In this document: in pieces, positions 35,446-47,076 of the stretch
Layout: each line of letters starts with the position of its first letter
How positions within the stretch are numbered: position 1 is the first letter of the stretch
DNA from: VRUE01 sp963807425
GTDB lineage: Bacteria > Actinomycetota > Thermoleophilia > Solirubrobacterales > 70-9
Assembly (NCBI GenBank): GCA_963807425.1
Contig: CAWEBZ010000009.1
Coordinates: 1-64,000, forward strand
Direction of reading: 5' to 3'
Length of the DNA: 64,000 nt
Translations under genes and position numbers: made by a program
Notes under the pieces: generated by a model
Database searches by the model: none
The model's input: the letters and a program-made list of their open reading frames with translations, nothing else
What the model was told of the DNA's origin: nothing

Positions 35446-37540
35446 GTGCCGACCGGCTCCGCTCATGCAGGCGACCCCGCCGCGCCCACGATCTCGGTCC
35501 TGATCTGCGCCTACACCCTGGAGCGCCTCGAGGTGATCGCGAAGGCGATCGAGTCGATCCAGGCCCAGATCCGCGCCGGCACACGAGATCGTGCTCGTGG
35601 TCGACCACTCGCCAGAGCTGGAAGCGGAGTGCAGGAAGCGCTGGCCGCAGGTCCAGACGATCCCCAACCGGGAGAAACAGGGGCTCTCCGGCGCCCGCAA
35701 CACCGGCGTCGCCGAGTGCAGCGGCGAGGTGGTCGCCTTCCTCGACGACGACGCGGTCGCCGCACCAGACTGGCTCGAGCGCCTCGGCGACGCCTACGCC
35801 GATCCGCGCGTGCTGGGGGCAGGGGGTGCGATCCACCCGGCCTGGGAGGAGGGAAAGCCGAGCTGGTTCCCGGCCGAGTTCGACTGGGTCGTCGGCTGCA
35901 CGCACTCGGGCATGCCAAGCGAGCGCTCGCCGGTGCGCAACCTGGTCGGCGCCAACATGTCCTTCCGCCGCGATGTCCTCAGCGAGGTCGGCGGCTTTCG
36001 CCACGAGCTGGGCCGGATCGGCACGATCCCCGCCGGCTGCGAGGAGACCGACCTCTGCATCCGGGTCGGCGAGCGCTGGCCGAACGGGCAGATCCTCTAC
36101 GACCCGGCGGCCTCGGTCGATCACTTCGTGCCCGGGAGCCGTGCGCACGCTTCGCTACTTCACCTCGCGCTGCCGCGGCGAGGGACGATCGAAGGCGATT
36201 CTCTCCGGTCTGGTCGGCAGCCAGTCCGGCCTCGAGGCGGAGCGCGCCTATGTGCGCCGCACCCTGCCGCTCGGCTTCCTGCGCGGTCTCGGCGAGACGC
36301 TGCGCGGCCGTCCCAGCGGCGCCGCACGGTCAGCGATGCTCGTCGTCGGCCTGCTGACGACGACGCGCGGCTACCTCTCCGCCAGCGGCGAGCGCAGACG
36401 GCTGTCGCGGCTGCGGGAGGCTTCCGAGCCGGAGCAGGTGGGAACGCCGCGGGTGCTCATGGTCACCCCCCGCAGCCCGCTCTCGCAGGGCGGGGTCGAG
36501 CGGCACGTGATGGAAGTCAGCCGCAGCGTGCGCCGCCGCGGGGGCGAGCGTCGAGGTGCTCTGCACCGAGCCGGGCGGCCCCACCCTGGCCGAGGAGCAG
36601 CGCGACGGCGTCATGATCCGCACCGTGCGCGCCTGGCCAGCCAATCGCGACTGGTGCCTGGCGCCGCGGATCTGGCGCGAGATGGGGCGCCAGCCCTGGG
36701 ACGTCGTCCACGTCCAGTCCTACCACACGTTCGTGGCGCCGTTGGCGATGCTGCGGGCGCTGACGCTGCGCGTCCCCTACGTCGTCACCTTCCACGGCGG
36801 CGGCCACTCCTCCGAGTCCCGCAACAGGGTTCGCGGCCTGCAGCGCAAGCTGCTGCGGCCGCTGCTGAAGCGAGCCGCCCGGCTGATCGCGGTCGCCCGC
36901 TTCGAGATCGAGGAGTACGGCGGCGAGCTGGGCCTGCCGGCGGAGAAGTTCATCCTGATCCCGAACGGCACCGACCTCGCCTTCTCCGCAGCCGCAACCT
37001 CCAACGGGCAGCCCGAGGGCCCGCCTGACGATCGCCTCGATCGGCAGGCTGGAGCGCTACAAGGGCCATCACCGAGTGATCGAGGCCTTCCCCTACGTGC
37101 TTCAGCGCGAACCCGAGGCGAAGCTGCTGATCGTCGGCACCGGCCCCTACGAGCCCGACCTGCGCGAGCAGGCCGCTCGGCTCGGGATCGAGGGCAGCGT
37201 CGAGTTCACCAGCACGCCCCCGGACCAACCGGCCGCGATGGCGGAACTGCTGCAGCGAATCTCGCTCGTCGTCCTGCTCAGCGACTTCGAGACCCATCCC
37301 CTCGTCGCGCTCGAGGCGGCGGCGGCCGGGCGACGCCTGCTCGTCGCCGATGCCAGCGGACTGGCGGAGCTCGCCGCGGACGGCTTCGCCCGTGCTATCC
37401 CGCTCGGCGAAAGCGCCGAGGGGGTCGGCGAGGCGGTGATCGAGGAGCTGGGCAAGCCGCCACCGAGTGCCCGCCCTAGCCTGACCTCGTGGGACGAGTG
37501 CGCTGGCGAGCTGCTCGAGCTGTACCGCTCGCTCGCCTGA
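35446..37540 (+). CDS. GT2-GT4 glycosyltransferase fusion (frameshifted)
   Basis: The N-terminal GT2 (~residues 1-310) shows PTISVLICAYTLERLEVIAK, QGLSGARNTGVAECSGEVVA, FLDDDAVAAPDWLERLGDAY (DDD motif), LVGANMSFRRDVLSEVGGF and CEETDLCIRVGERWP. In the same frame and without a stop it continues RGYLSASGERRRLSRLREAS into a GT4: PRVLMVTPRSPLSQGGVERH, VVHVQSYHTFVAPLAMLRAL, YVVTFHGGGHS, KFILIPNGTDL, IGRLERYKGHHRVIEAFPYV and FETHPLVALEAAAAGRRLLV. Two transferases in one ~697-aa chain would add consecutive sugars. A GTG at ~36439 with GGAGCAG upstream could also start the GT4 separately. Breaks near 35585, 36150, 36545 and 37015. Start GTG 35446. Confidence 0.75.
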
Positions 37541-37611
37541 ATCGCGGACAAACGTCCAGACCCGGGATTTCCCTTTGAATGCGCCGATCGGGAGACCGAT
37601 GACCGTCGGAC

Positions 37612-38961
37612 ATGGCGGCAAGCACCCCGATCCGTTTCCTCTTCCTTGGCTTCGTCGCGCTGCTCGGCGCGATGGCGATCTCAACCGCGAGCGCGCAGGC
37701 CAAGACCGGCACCTGCAAGGGCGTCCAGACCGCCAAGCAACAGCAGGTCTGCGCCAAAGCAGCGGCCTCGCGCACGCAACGCGGTCATAAGCGCCGCCGC
37801 GGCCGCAACCGTCAGTACTCAGTCCCGGCCCCCAGCCCCCAGCCGGCCACAGCGCCCGCTTCTGCCGCAACCTCACAGCCTGCTTCGGCGCCAGCTCAAA
37901 AGCCCGCGCCGTCCCCCGCGCCAGATCCGGCACCGGCCCCCGAGCCCACGCCGGCTCCGGCGCCGACGCCGCAACAGGCACCTGCCCCGAGCTCGATCTA
38001 CTGGGGCGCCTGGATCGGCAACCACCTGACCGGCACCGAGGCCCCCTGGGACATGGGCGCGGTCTCGAAAATGGAGGCGACAGCCGGCAAGGGAATCTCG
38101 ATCGTCAACTTCTCCTCGCCCTTCGCCAACTGCTCTTCCTCGAAATGCTCCTACTACAACTTCCCCGCCGGCGAGTTCAACAACATCCGCTCACACGGCT
38201 CGATCCCTTTCTTCAGCTGGGGCTCGCAGTCGATCCCGGTCTCACCCAACCTGAGCCAGCCGAACTTCCAGCTCTCCGACGTGATCTCCGGCGCCCACGA
38301 CACCTACATCCGCAGCTGGGCGACCGCCGCGAAGAACTGGGGCAAGCCCTTCTTCCTGCGCTTCAACTGGGAGATGAACGGCGGCTGGTTCGCCTGGATC
38401 GGAGGGCGTCAACGGCAACAAGCCGGGCGAGTACGTCGCCGCCTGGCGCCACGTGCACGACATCTTCACCGAAGTCGGCGCCACCAACGCGACCTGGGTC
38501 TGGTGCCCGAACGTCGACCCGGAAAATCAGATGAAGGACCTCAGCTCGCTCTACCCCGGCGACGCCTACGTCGACTGGACCGGCCTCGACGGCTACAACT
38601 GGGGCACGAACCCGGCGCGGCCAGACAAATGGCGCAGCTTCGACCAGCTCTACGCCTCCACCTACAAGAAGATCACCGAGACGATCGCGCCCTCCAAGCC
38701 GCTGATCGTCAGCGAGGTCGGCTCGACCGAGTACGGCGGCTCGAAGGCGGCCTGGATCAAAGACATGCTGGCCACGGTGCCGACCAACTACCCCAAGATC
38801 CGCGGCCTGCTCTGGTTCGAGAAGTACGACGACGGCATGGACTGGCCGCTCGCGACCTCTAGCAGCGCCGCTAGCGCCTTCGCCGGCGGCATCCAGAGCC
38901 CGGCTTCACGAGCAACAAATTCGGGGCACTGGGCGGCGCAGCGGTCCAGCCGGTTAGCTGA
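37612..38961 (+). CDS. Secreted GH26-like protein, copy 2 (frameshifted)
   Basis: This ~449-aa protein has a cleavable signal peptide (FLFLGFVALLGAMAISTASA), a KTGTCKGVQTAKQQQVCAKA Cys pair also found as a variant in copy 1 (DATCKG...RRVCDRA), then an Ala/Pro-rich linker (PAPEPTPAPAPTPQQAPAPS). The catalytic domain starts SIYWGAWIGNHLTGTEAPWD and has FFLRFNWEMNGGWFAW, YVDWTGLDGYNWGTNPARPD, PLIVSEVGSTEYGG and IRGLLWFEKYDDGMDWPL. It is the closest relative of copy 1. Breaks at ~38401 (ATC[G]GAGGGCG) and ~38901; repaired, it ends at TGA 38959-38961. The Pro/Ala linker suggests the catalytic domain is held away from the cell surface. Confidence 0.85.
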
Positions 38962-38993
38962 GCGGCAACCGCTCTGTCAAGCGCCCACTAGAA

Positions 38994-39022
38994 CAAACGT
39001 CCAGTTCGCAAATGGACGTTTG
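38994..39022. promoter_or_regulatory. 10-bp-arm palindrome upstream of GH26 copy 3; half-site also upstream of copy 2
   Basis: CAAACGTCCA (38994-39003) and TGGACGTTTG (39013-39022) form a perfect inverted repeat with a 9-nt spacer, 22 nt before the copy 3 ATG. The left half with flanks, ACAAACGTCCAG, recurs exactly at 37548-37559, 53 nt before the copy 2 ATG. The shared position suggests an operator co-regulating the GH26 genes; for copy 2 a terminator role (after 38961) is the alternative. Confidence 0.5.
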
Positions 39023-39043
39023 AAGCCGGGCGCGGGACCGCCG

Positions 39044-40292
39044 ATGGCGCCTGCCATGCGCCCGCAAGCCCTTCCTCCTCCTCGCCCTGGTTCTCTCCCT
39101 GCTGCTCCTGGGCACGAGCAGCGCCACAGCTGGCTCGCGCGCACAGAGCTCGGCAAAGGCGGGAGTGACGAAGCTCGCCCAGGCCAAGAAGCTGGGCAGT
39201 CGCCTGCAAGAGCCGCGTCGCGGCGCGCCAGGGCCGCCTCAACACCCGCCAGCGCCAGCGCCGGGCGCAGACTGGCGCGCAGCTGCCGCGAGCGGCCCGC
39301 GAAATCGAGCGGCGCCCCGACCACCCTCTACTGGGGCGCCTGGATCGGCAACCAGCTGACCGGCGACGAGGCACCCTGGGACATGGGCGCGGTCTCCAAG
39401 TTCGAGGGGATGGCCGGCAAGGGCCTCTCGGTGGTCAACTTCTCCTCGCCCTTCGCCGACTGCTCCTCCTCGCCCTGCTCCTTCTACGAGTTCCCCACTG
39501 AGCCGATGGAAAGCATCCGCGAGCACGGCGCGATCCCCTTCTTCAGCTGGGCCTCGCAGTCGACTCCCAGCCAGCCTCAACCAGCCCGACTTCCAGCTCG
39601 CCGACGTGATCGCCGGCACCTACGACTCCTACATCCGCGAATTCGCCGAAGAAGCACGCGACTGGGGGCACCCCTTCTTCCTCCGCTTCAACTGGGAGAT
39701 GAACGGCAACTGGTTCGCCTGGATGGAGGGCGTCAACGGCAACCAGCCCGGCGAGTCCGTCGCCGCCTGGCGCCACGTGCACGACATCTTCACCGCGGTC
39801 GGCGCCGACCAACGCGACCTGGGTCTGGTGCCCCAACGTCGATCCGGAAAACAAGATGCGGGACCTCGCCTCGCTCTATCCCGGCGACGCCTACGTCGAC
39901 TGGACCGGCCTCGACGGCTACAACTGGGGGACCAACCCGGCGCGGCCGGACAAGTGGCGCAGCTTCGACGAGCTCTACCGACTCGACCTACGCCGAGATC
40001 ACCGAGACGATCGCGCCCTCCAAGCCGATGATGATCGGCGAGATCGGCTCGACCGAGTACGGCGGCTCGAAGGCGGCCTGGATCGAGGACACGCTGGAGC
40101 ACGGTCGCCGGCCGACTACCCCAAGATCCGCGGCCTGCTCTGGTTCGAGAAGTTCGACGACGGCATGGACTGGCCGATCGAGACCTCGAGCAGCGCGACC
40201 GACTGCCTTTGCCGAAGGCATCCAGGAGCCCGTCCTACCAGACCAACGCCTACGGCAGCCTCGGCGGCGGGCCGATCGCACCGCCGAGCTGA
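39044..40292 (+). CDS. Secreted GH26-like protein, copy 3 (frameshifted)
   Basis: Repaired, the ~415-aa protein has a signal peptide (RPKPFLLLALVLSLLLLGTS), a basic, Ala-rich linker without the Pro-rich tract of copies 1-2, and the catalytic domain TLYWGAWIGNQLTGDEAPWD, REHGAIPFFSWASQS, FFLRFNWEMNGNWFAWMEGV, YVDWTGLDGYNWGTNPARPD, PMMIGEIGSTEYGG and IRGLLWFEKFDDGMDWPIET. Both proposed catalytic Glu residues are kept. At least nine breaks (for example ~39062, ~39575, ~39808, ~39980, ~40105, ~40203), mostly one extra G or C. It ends at TGA 40290-40292. Start at ATG 39044, or 39056 directly before the signal peptide. Confidence 0.83.
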
Positions 40293-40359
40293 GTTCTCGA
40301 TCTGAATGGATCGCCAAGCTGCCCTACACTTGCCCGCTTCGCCGCGCGGAGTCGCCAGC

Positions 40360-41470
40360 ATGAGAGACAGGACTCGAACGATCCAGACCGCCTGGCGCTG
40401 CTGCCCTGATCGCCGCCTCCTGCGCGATCGCCGTCCTCTGCGCTCGCCGCTACGCCGCTGCCGCCGGGACGGCCGAAGCCCGCCAAGCAGCGGCCCCTCT
40501 ACTGGGGCGCCTGGATCGGCACGCAGCTGACCGGCGACCGAGCCGCCCTGGGACATGTCCGCGGTCTCCAAGTTCGAACGGCCTGGTCGGCAAGGGCCTC
40601 TCGCTGCTCCCGTTCGCTCGCCCTTCGCCGACTGCGCGACACGCCACCCTGCGCTTCTACAACTTCCCCGCCGGCGCGATGGACAACGATCCGCAACTAC
40701 GGCGCGATCCCCTTCTTCAACTGGGGCTCGCAGTCGACCCCCAGTGCCCGCGAGACGTGAACCTGCCCGACTTCCAGCTCGCCGACGTGATGGCCGGCAC
40801 CTACGACTCCTACATCCGCGAATTCGCCGAAGACGCGCGCGACTGGGGGCACCCCTTCTTCCTCCGCTTCAACTGGGAGATGAACGGCAACTGGTTCCCC
40901 TGGGGCGAGAGCGTCAACGGCAACCAGCCCGGCGAGTACGTCGCCGCCTGGCGCCACGTGCACGACATCTTCACCTCGGTCGGCGCCACCAACGCGACCT
41001 GGGTCTGGTGCCCCTACGCCGACGGGCGACCGCAAGTTCGGGCCGCTGGCGCAGCTCTACCCCGGCGACGCCTACGTCGACTGGACCTGCATGGACGGCT
41101 TCAACTGGGGCGAGCAACCCCACCAACCCACATCCCTGGCGGAGCTTCGACAGATCTTCGCCACGACCTACCGCGAAATCGTCAAGCACATCGCGCCGAC
41201 AAGCCGATGGTCCTCGCCGAGATGGCCTCGACCGGCAAGCCCCCGCGCCAAGGCCAGCCTGGATCGACAACATGTTCGAGATGCTGCGACACCAAGTACC
41301 GCCGGATCCGCGGCCTGATCTGGTTCGACCAGATCGACCGCGGCATCGACTGGCCCCTGGAGACCTCGCCGCCGGCGGCCCGGGCCTTCGCCAGGGGCAT
41401 CCGCAAGCGCGGCTTCCGCCCGAACGTCCACGCCGCCATCTCGGCCAGCCCGATCCAGCCGCCGCGTTGA
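40360..41470 (+). CDS. Secreted GH26-like protein, copy 4 (frameshifted)
   Basis: The ATG at 40360 (MRDRTRTI) leads, after breaks, to a hydrophobic export segment (AAALIAASCAIAVLCALAA) and a very short linker. The catalytic domain follows: PLYWGAWIGTQLTGD, IRNYGAIPFFNWGSQS, FQLADVMAGTYDSYIREFAE, FFLRFNWEMNGNWFPWGESV, TWVWCPYADG, YVDWTCMDGFNWG, a PMVLAEMAST segment (proposed nucleophile Glu, with AEMAS replacing SEIGS), and RRIRGLIWFDQIDRGIDWPL. It is ~369 aa. The central 400 bp (40770-41020) are break-free; breaks flank it. It is more diverged than copies 1-3, with extra Cys (WTCMDG) that could pair. Confidence 0.82.
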
Positions 41471-41569
41471 TCCGGTGCGCCTCTGCACCCGCAAGAAGGC
41501 ATCGAGCGAGCCGTTGCAATAGCAGCAGGGTTCGCAGCAAACCTCAGCACCAGGGGTTAGAAGTCGAGC

Positions 41570-42692
41570 ATGAGCAGGCACGCGATGGCTTTCGCAGAGC
41601 ACATAGAGGCAGGGTCGGAGCGGCTGCACTCGCGCCTGCTCGGCTGCTGCTCGCCTGCGCCTCTGCGCCGGCCGCCGCCGCCAAGCCCAAATCGCGCCCC
41701 CCCGCCCCGCTCTACTGGGGCGCCAGATCGGCAAGCAGCTGACCGGCGAAGCGCCGCCCTGGGACATGAACGCGCTCGACCACGTTCGAGGGCCTGGCGA
41801 AAAAGAGCGTCTCGCTGCTCGCCTTCTCCTCGCCCTTCGCCGACTGCCGCACACGCGTGCACCGCAGTTCCCCTTCCCGACCGAGGCGATGGAGAGCCCT
41901 GCGCCAGCGTGGCACGATCCCGCTCCTCACCTGGTCCTCGCAATCGGTCCCGGCCCCGGCCAGCCTCAGAGAGCCGAACTTCCAGCTCACCGACATCGCC
42001 CGCGGCGCCCACGACGCCTACATCCGCCATTTCGCCGAACAGGCAAGCGAGTGGGACGAGCCCTTCTTCCTGCGCTTCGACCAGGAGATGAACGGCTTCT
42101 GGTTCCCCTGGGGCGAGGGGGTCAACGGCAACAAGCCGCGGCTGCTTCGTCAAGGCCTGGCGCCACGTGCACGACATCTTCACCGCAGTCGGCGCGACCA
42201 AGGCGACCTGGGTCTGGTGCCCGAACGTCGACTTCACCCGCAAGCTGACCCCGCTCAACGGCCTCTACCCCGGCGGCCGCCTACGTCGACTGGACCTGCC
42301 TCGACGGCTTCAACTGGGGCGAGACGCTCCAACTCGGCCGGCTGGATGAGCTTCAACCAGGTCTTCCGCTAAACCTACAAGCGGGTGCTGAAGATCGCCC
42401 CGCACAAGCCGATGATGATCGGCGAGGTGGCCTCCGAAGAGCGCGGCGGCTCGAAGCCGAAGCTGGATCCGCAACGCGCTGAAGACGATTCCCAGCCGCT
42501 ACCCGAAGATCCGCGCGATGGTCTGGTTCGAGGAAAACGACCGCGGCATGCACTGGCCGATCGAGAGCTCGAAGGCATCGAGCAAGGCCTTCGCCAAGGC
42601 GATCCAGAAGCCGCGTCTACCGGCCGAACGAGTTCCAGAACATCGAGACCAGCCCGATCCCGCCGCCCGCCTGGGCCCCACCGCCGCCCTGA
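41570..42692 (+). CDS. Secreted GH26-like protein, copy 5, most diverged (frameshifted)
   Basis: The ATG at 41570 (MSRHAMAFAEHIEAG) leads to a short hydrophobic region (LLACASAPAAAA) and the catalytic domain PLYWGARIGKQLTGEAPPWD, LRQRGTIPLLTWSSQS, FFLRFDQEMNGFWFPWGEGV, TWVWCPNVDFTRKLTPLNGL, YVDWTCLDGFNWGE, PMMIGEVASEERGGSK and IRAMVWFEENDRGMHWPIES. The proposed acid/base Glu is kept, but the NW before it is DQ here (FDQEMNG versus FNWEMNG), which would alter the -1 subsite; the nucleophile Glu (IGEVAS) is kept. ~372 aa, ending PPPAWAPPPP at TGA 42690-42692. About ten single-base breaks. It converges on pckG with a 28-nt gap. Confidence 0.8.
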
Positions 42693-42720
42693 AGGCGGGC
42701 GGCTCGCTCTGCTGCGATCC

Positions 42721-44536
<1,816 letters not shown>

Positions 44537-44943
44537 TCGCGGCACTCTATTCATTGGTCCGGCTGAGGTCGATCACGCTGACGTCAGCGTCCTCGTTGCG
44601 AATTTTCAGGGTCGCGGTCTCCTCTTTGCCTTCAGCCAGCGTTCACCTGCAAGTGAACGTCGTGCCTGGCTCAACCTTTTGGTCGGACGGACAATCGACC
44701 GACGGAAACCTTCTTCTTCCAGCGACTTTCGAGAGTCCGCCTGGAGCGTGTCCTCGGTCTTGGCTGGTGTCGATCACCGTGTCGCCACAGCCGATCGCAG
44801 GCGCAGGACAGCTGCGACGAGCGCAGGACACCGAGCACCCGAGAGCTGATCCGCTCCACCTCCGACGGTCGACCGCAGTATCCCAGAGGCGCGTCCTGAC
44901 CCGCTCCAGACGCTCTGCCATCGGATAGGGTTCCGCGCCGCTG
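44537..44943. promoter_or_regulatory. 407-bp divergent region between pckG and sucC with two palindromes
   Basis: No gene is evident here. ACGCTGACGTCAGCGT (44575-44590) is a perfect 16-bp palindrome 39 bp upstream of the pckG start. CGTTCAC-CTGCAA-GTGAACG (44640-44659) is a second inverted repeat with 7-bp arms. Both look like dimeric-regulator operators placed to control pckG. The remaining ~280 bp up to the sucC ATG show no RNA structure or motif that I can name; it is long enough for a 5' leader. Confidence 0.5.
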
Positions 44944-46161
44944 ATGAGGTTCTTCGAGTACGAGGCAAGGCAGATCGTCGAGCTGGCGGGGATTCCCGTC
45001 ACCAAGTACGGCTTCTGCACGACCGCCGACGAGGCCCGCAAGGCCGCCGAGGAGATCGGCGGGCCGGTCGTGATCAAGTCGCAGGTGCTGAGCGGCGGCC
45101 GGATGAAGGCCGGCGGCGTCAAGTTCGCCGACACGCCCGACGAGGCCGCCGAGCATGCCGAGGCGATCCTGAAGCTGGAGATCAACGGCCACATGCCGCG
45201 CGGCGTCCTCGTCGACCCGAAAGCCGAGGTCAAGCAGGAGTACTACGCCAGCGTCGTCTGGGACGGCACCGCGAAGCGGCCGCTGATGCTGTTCAGCGAC
45301 ATGGGCGGCATCGACATCGAGGAGGTCGCCGAGACCCACCCCGACCACGTCGGCCGCGGCCACGTCTCCAACCTGCTCCCGATCTCCGACTTCGAGGCCA
45401 AGCAGGTCGTCGCCGCGACCGGCGTCACCGGCTCGCAGCTCAACCGGGCGACGCCGATCCTCGCCCGCCTCGCCCGCCTCTTCCGCGACAACGACATGAC
45501 CCTGGCCGAGATCAACCCGCTGGCCGAGCTCACCGACGGCAGCTTCGTCGCCCTCGACGCCCACATGGAGATGGAGAACGAGGCGGTCGGCCGCCAGAAG
45601 GGCCTGCTGCGCAAGCGGCTGGAGATCGCCGAGGAGGACACCCGCGAGACCTACGAGCCCTCCGACTTCGAGCGCAACGTGGCGGCGATCGACGCCGCCG
45701 ACCACCGCGGCGTGATCCAGGGCAAGGACCACGGCTTCGAGGGCAACCTCGGCCTCGTGATCGGCGCCGGCGGCGGCTCGCTGACGCTGACCGACGCGGT
45801 CCGCAGCCAGGGCGGCAAGCCGGCCAACTACTCCGAGATCGGCGGCAACCCCTCGGTCGCCAAGGCCTGCGGCCTGGCCAAGGAGGTGCTCGAAAAGGAC
45901 GGCGTCGAGAAGATCGCCGTGATGATGTCGATCGTCTCCAACACCCGCGTCGACATCGTCGCCCGCGGCGTGATCAAGGCCTGCCTCGAGCTGGGCAAGG
46001 ACCCCGGCGAGACGATCGCGATCTTCCGCATCCCCGGCGCCTGGGAGGACGAGGGCTTCAAGATCCTCGAGCGCTACGGGGTCGAGTCCTGCGACCGCTC
46101 GGTCTCGCTCTGGGAGGCCGCCGGCCGCGCCGTCGCCAAGATCCAAGGAGAGCCCGCATGA
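44944..46161 (+). CDS. sucC: Succinyl-CoA synthetase (succinate-CoA ligase) beta subunit
   Basis: This intact 405-aa ATP-grasp protein starts MRFFEYEARQIVELAGIPVT and has VVIKSQVLSGGRMKAGGVKF (ATP-grasp nucleotide lysines), LMLFSDMGGIDIEEVA, the metal-site DMTLAEINPLAEL and VALDAHMEMENEAVGRQ, and the ligase domain LVIGAGGGSLTLTDAVRSQG, ANYSEIGGNPSVAKACGL. It pairs with SucD to interconvert succinyl-CoA plus NDP and succinate plus NTP. Malate-CoA ligase (MtkA) is a close relative, so malyl-CoA formation is an alternative given the lyase at 14 kb. The ATG at 44944 overlaps neither neighbour; the stop overlaps the sucD start (ATGA). Confidence 0.92.
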   Translation: MRFFEYEARQIVELAGIPVTKYGFCTTADEARKAAEEIGGPVVIKSQVLSGGRMKAGGVKFADTPDEAAEHAEAILKLEINGHMPRGVLVDPKAEVKQEYYASVVWDGTAKRPLMLFSDMGGIDIEEVAETHPDHVGRGHVSNLLPISDFEAKQVVAATGVTGSQLNRATPILARLARLFRDNDMTLAEINPLAELTDGSFVALDAHMEMENEAVGRQKGLLRKRLEIAEEDTRETYEPSDFERNVAAIDAADHRGVIQGKDHGFEGNLGLVIGAGGGSLTLTDAVRSQGGKPANYSEIGGNPSVAKACGLAKEVLEKDGVEKIAVMMSIVSNTRVDIVARGVIKACLELGKDPGETIAIFRIPGAWEDEGFKILERYGVESCDRSVSLWEAAGRAVAKIQGEPA

Positions 46162-47076
46162 GCATCCTGCTGAACAGCGAGACGACCTTCATCGTCCAGG
46201 GCATCACCGGCCGCGAGGCGGTCAACCTGACCCGCGAGTGCCTCGACTACGGCTCCAAGGTCGTCGGCGGCGTCACCCCCGGCCGCAAGGGCCGCGAGGT
46301 GCACGGCGTGCCGGTCTTCGACACCGTCGCCCAGGCGGTCGAGAACCACGGCGGCCCGATCGACGGCTCGGTCGTCACCGTCCCCCCCGCCTTCACCAAG
46401 GACGCCGTGCTGGAGGCGATCGAGAACGGGATCAAGCTGATCGTCATCGTCACCGAGCGCATCCCGCGCCGCGACGTCGCCCAGATGGTCGAGCTGGCCG
46501 ACCTGCGCGGGGCGCGCATCATCGGCCCCAACTGCCTCGGCCTGATCGTCCCCGAGGTCTGCAAGATGGGCGGCATCGGCGGTCCCGGCCAAGGACGCCG
46601 CCAAGGCCTACGCGCCCGGCCCGGTCGGCGTGATGAGCCGCTCCGGCGGCATGACCACCGAGATCTCCTCTTCGCTGACGCAGGCCGGCCTCGGCGTCTC
46701 CACCGCGGTCTCGATCGGCGGCGACGCGATCATCGGCTCCACCTACGCCGAGCTGATGCCCTACTTCGAGGCCGACGAGCAGACCCAGGCGATCGTGATC
46801 TACACCGAGCCGGGTGGGCGCATGGAGGCGCAGCTCTCCGAATGGGTCAAGGAGAACAACTCGCGCCTGCCGATCGTCGCCTTCATGGCCGGCAAGTTCA
46901 TGGACGACGAGGAGATGAAGGGGATGAGCTTCGGCCACGCCGGCACGATCGTCGAGGGCGTCGAGGACACCGCGACCGAGAAGATCGCCCGCCTCGAAGC
47001 AGCTGGCATCCGCGTGGTCGAGCGGATCGACGAGATTCCCGACGCGGTCAAGCAGAAGCTGGGAGTGACGGCATGA
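46158..47076 (+). CDS. sucD: Succinyl-CoA synthetase alpha subunit (frameshifted)
   Basis: This ~306-aa protein has the CoA-binding domain TTFIVQGITGREAVNLTREC, VVGGVTPGRKGREVHGVPVF, IVTERIPRRDVAQMVELADL and IIGPNCLGLIVP. After a break near 46590 it continues PVGVMSRSGGMTTEISSSLT, VSIGGDAIIGSTYAELMPYF, VIYTEPGGRMEAQ and MSFGHAGTIVEG, where His is the phosphorylated catalytic residue. It acts as the CoA-binding, phospho-histidine subunit with SucC. The start overlaps the sucC stop, and its stop overlaps the ferredoxin start, making a three-gene translationally coupled operon. Confidence 0.92.

Noticed and set aside
44671..46146. A 491-codon minus-strand frame over sucC
   Set aside because: Antisense to an intact, fully conserved sucC and without a recognisable domain.
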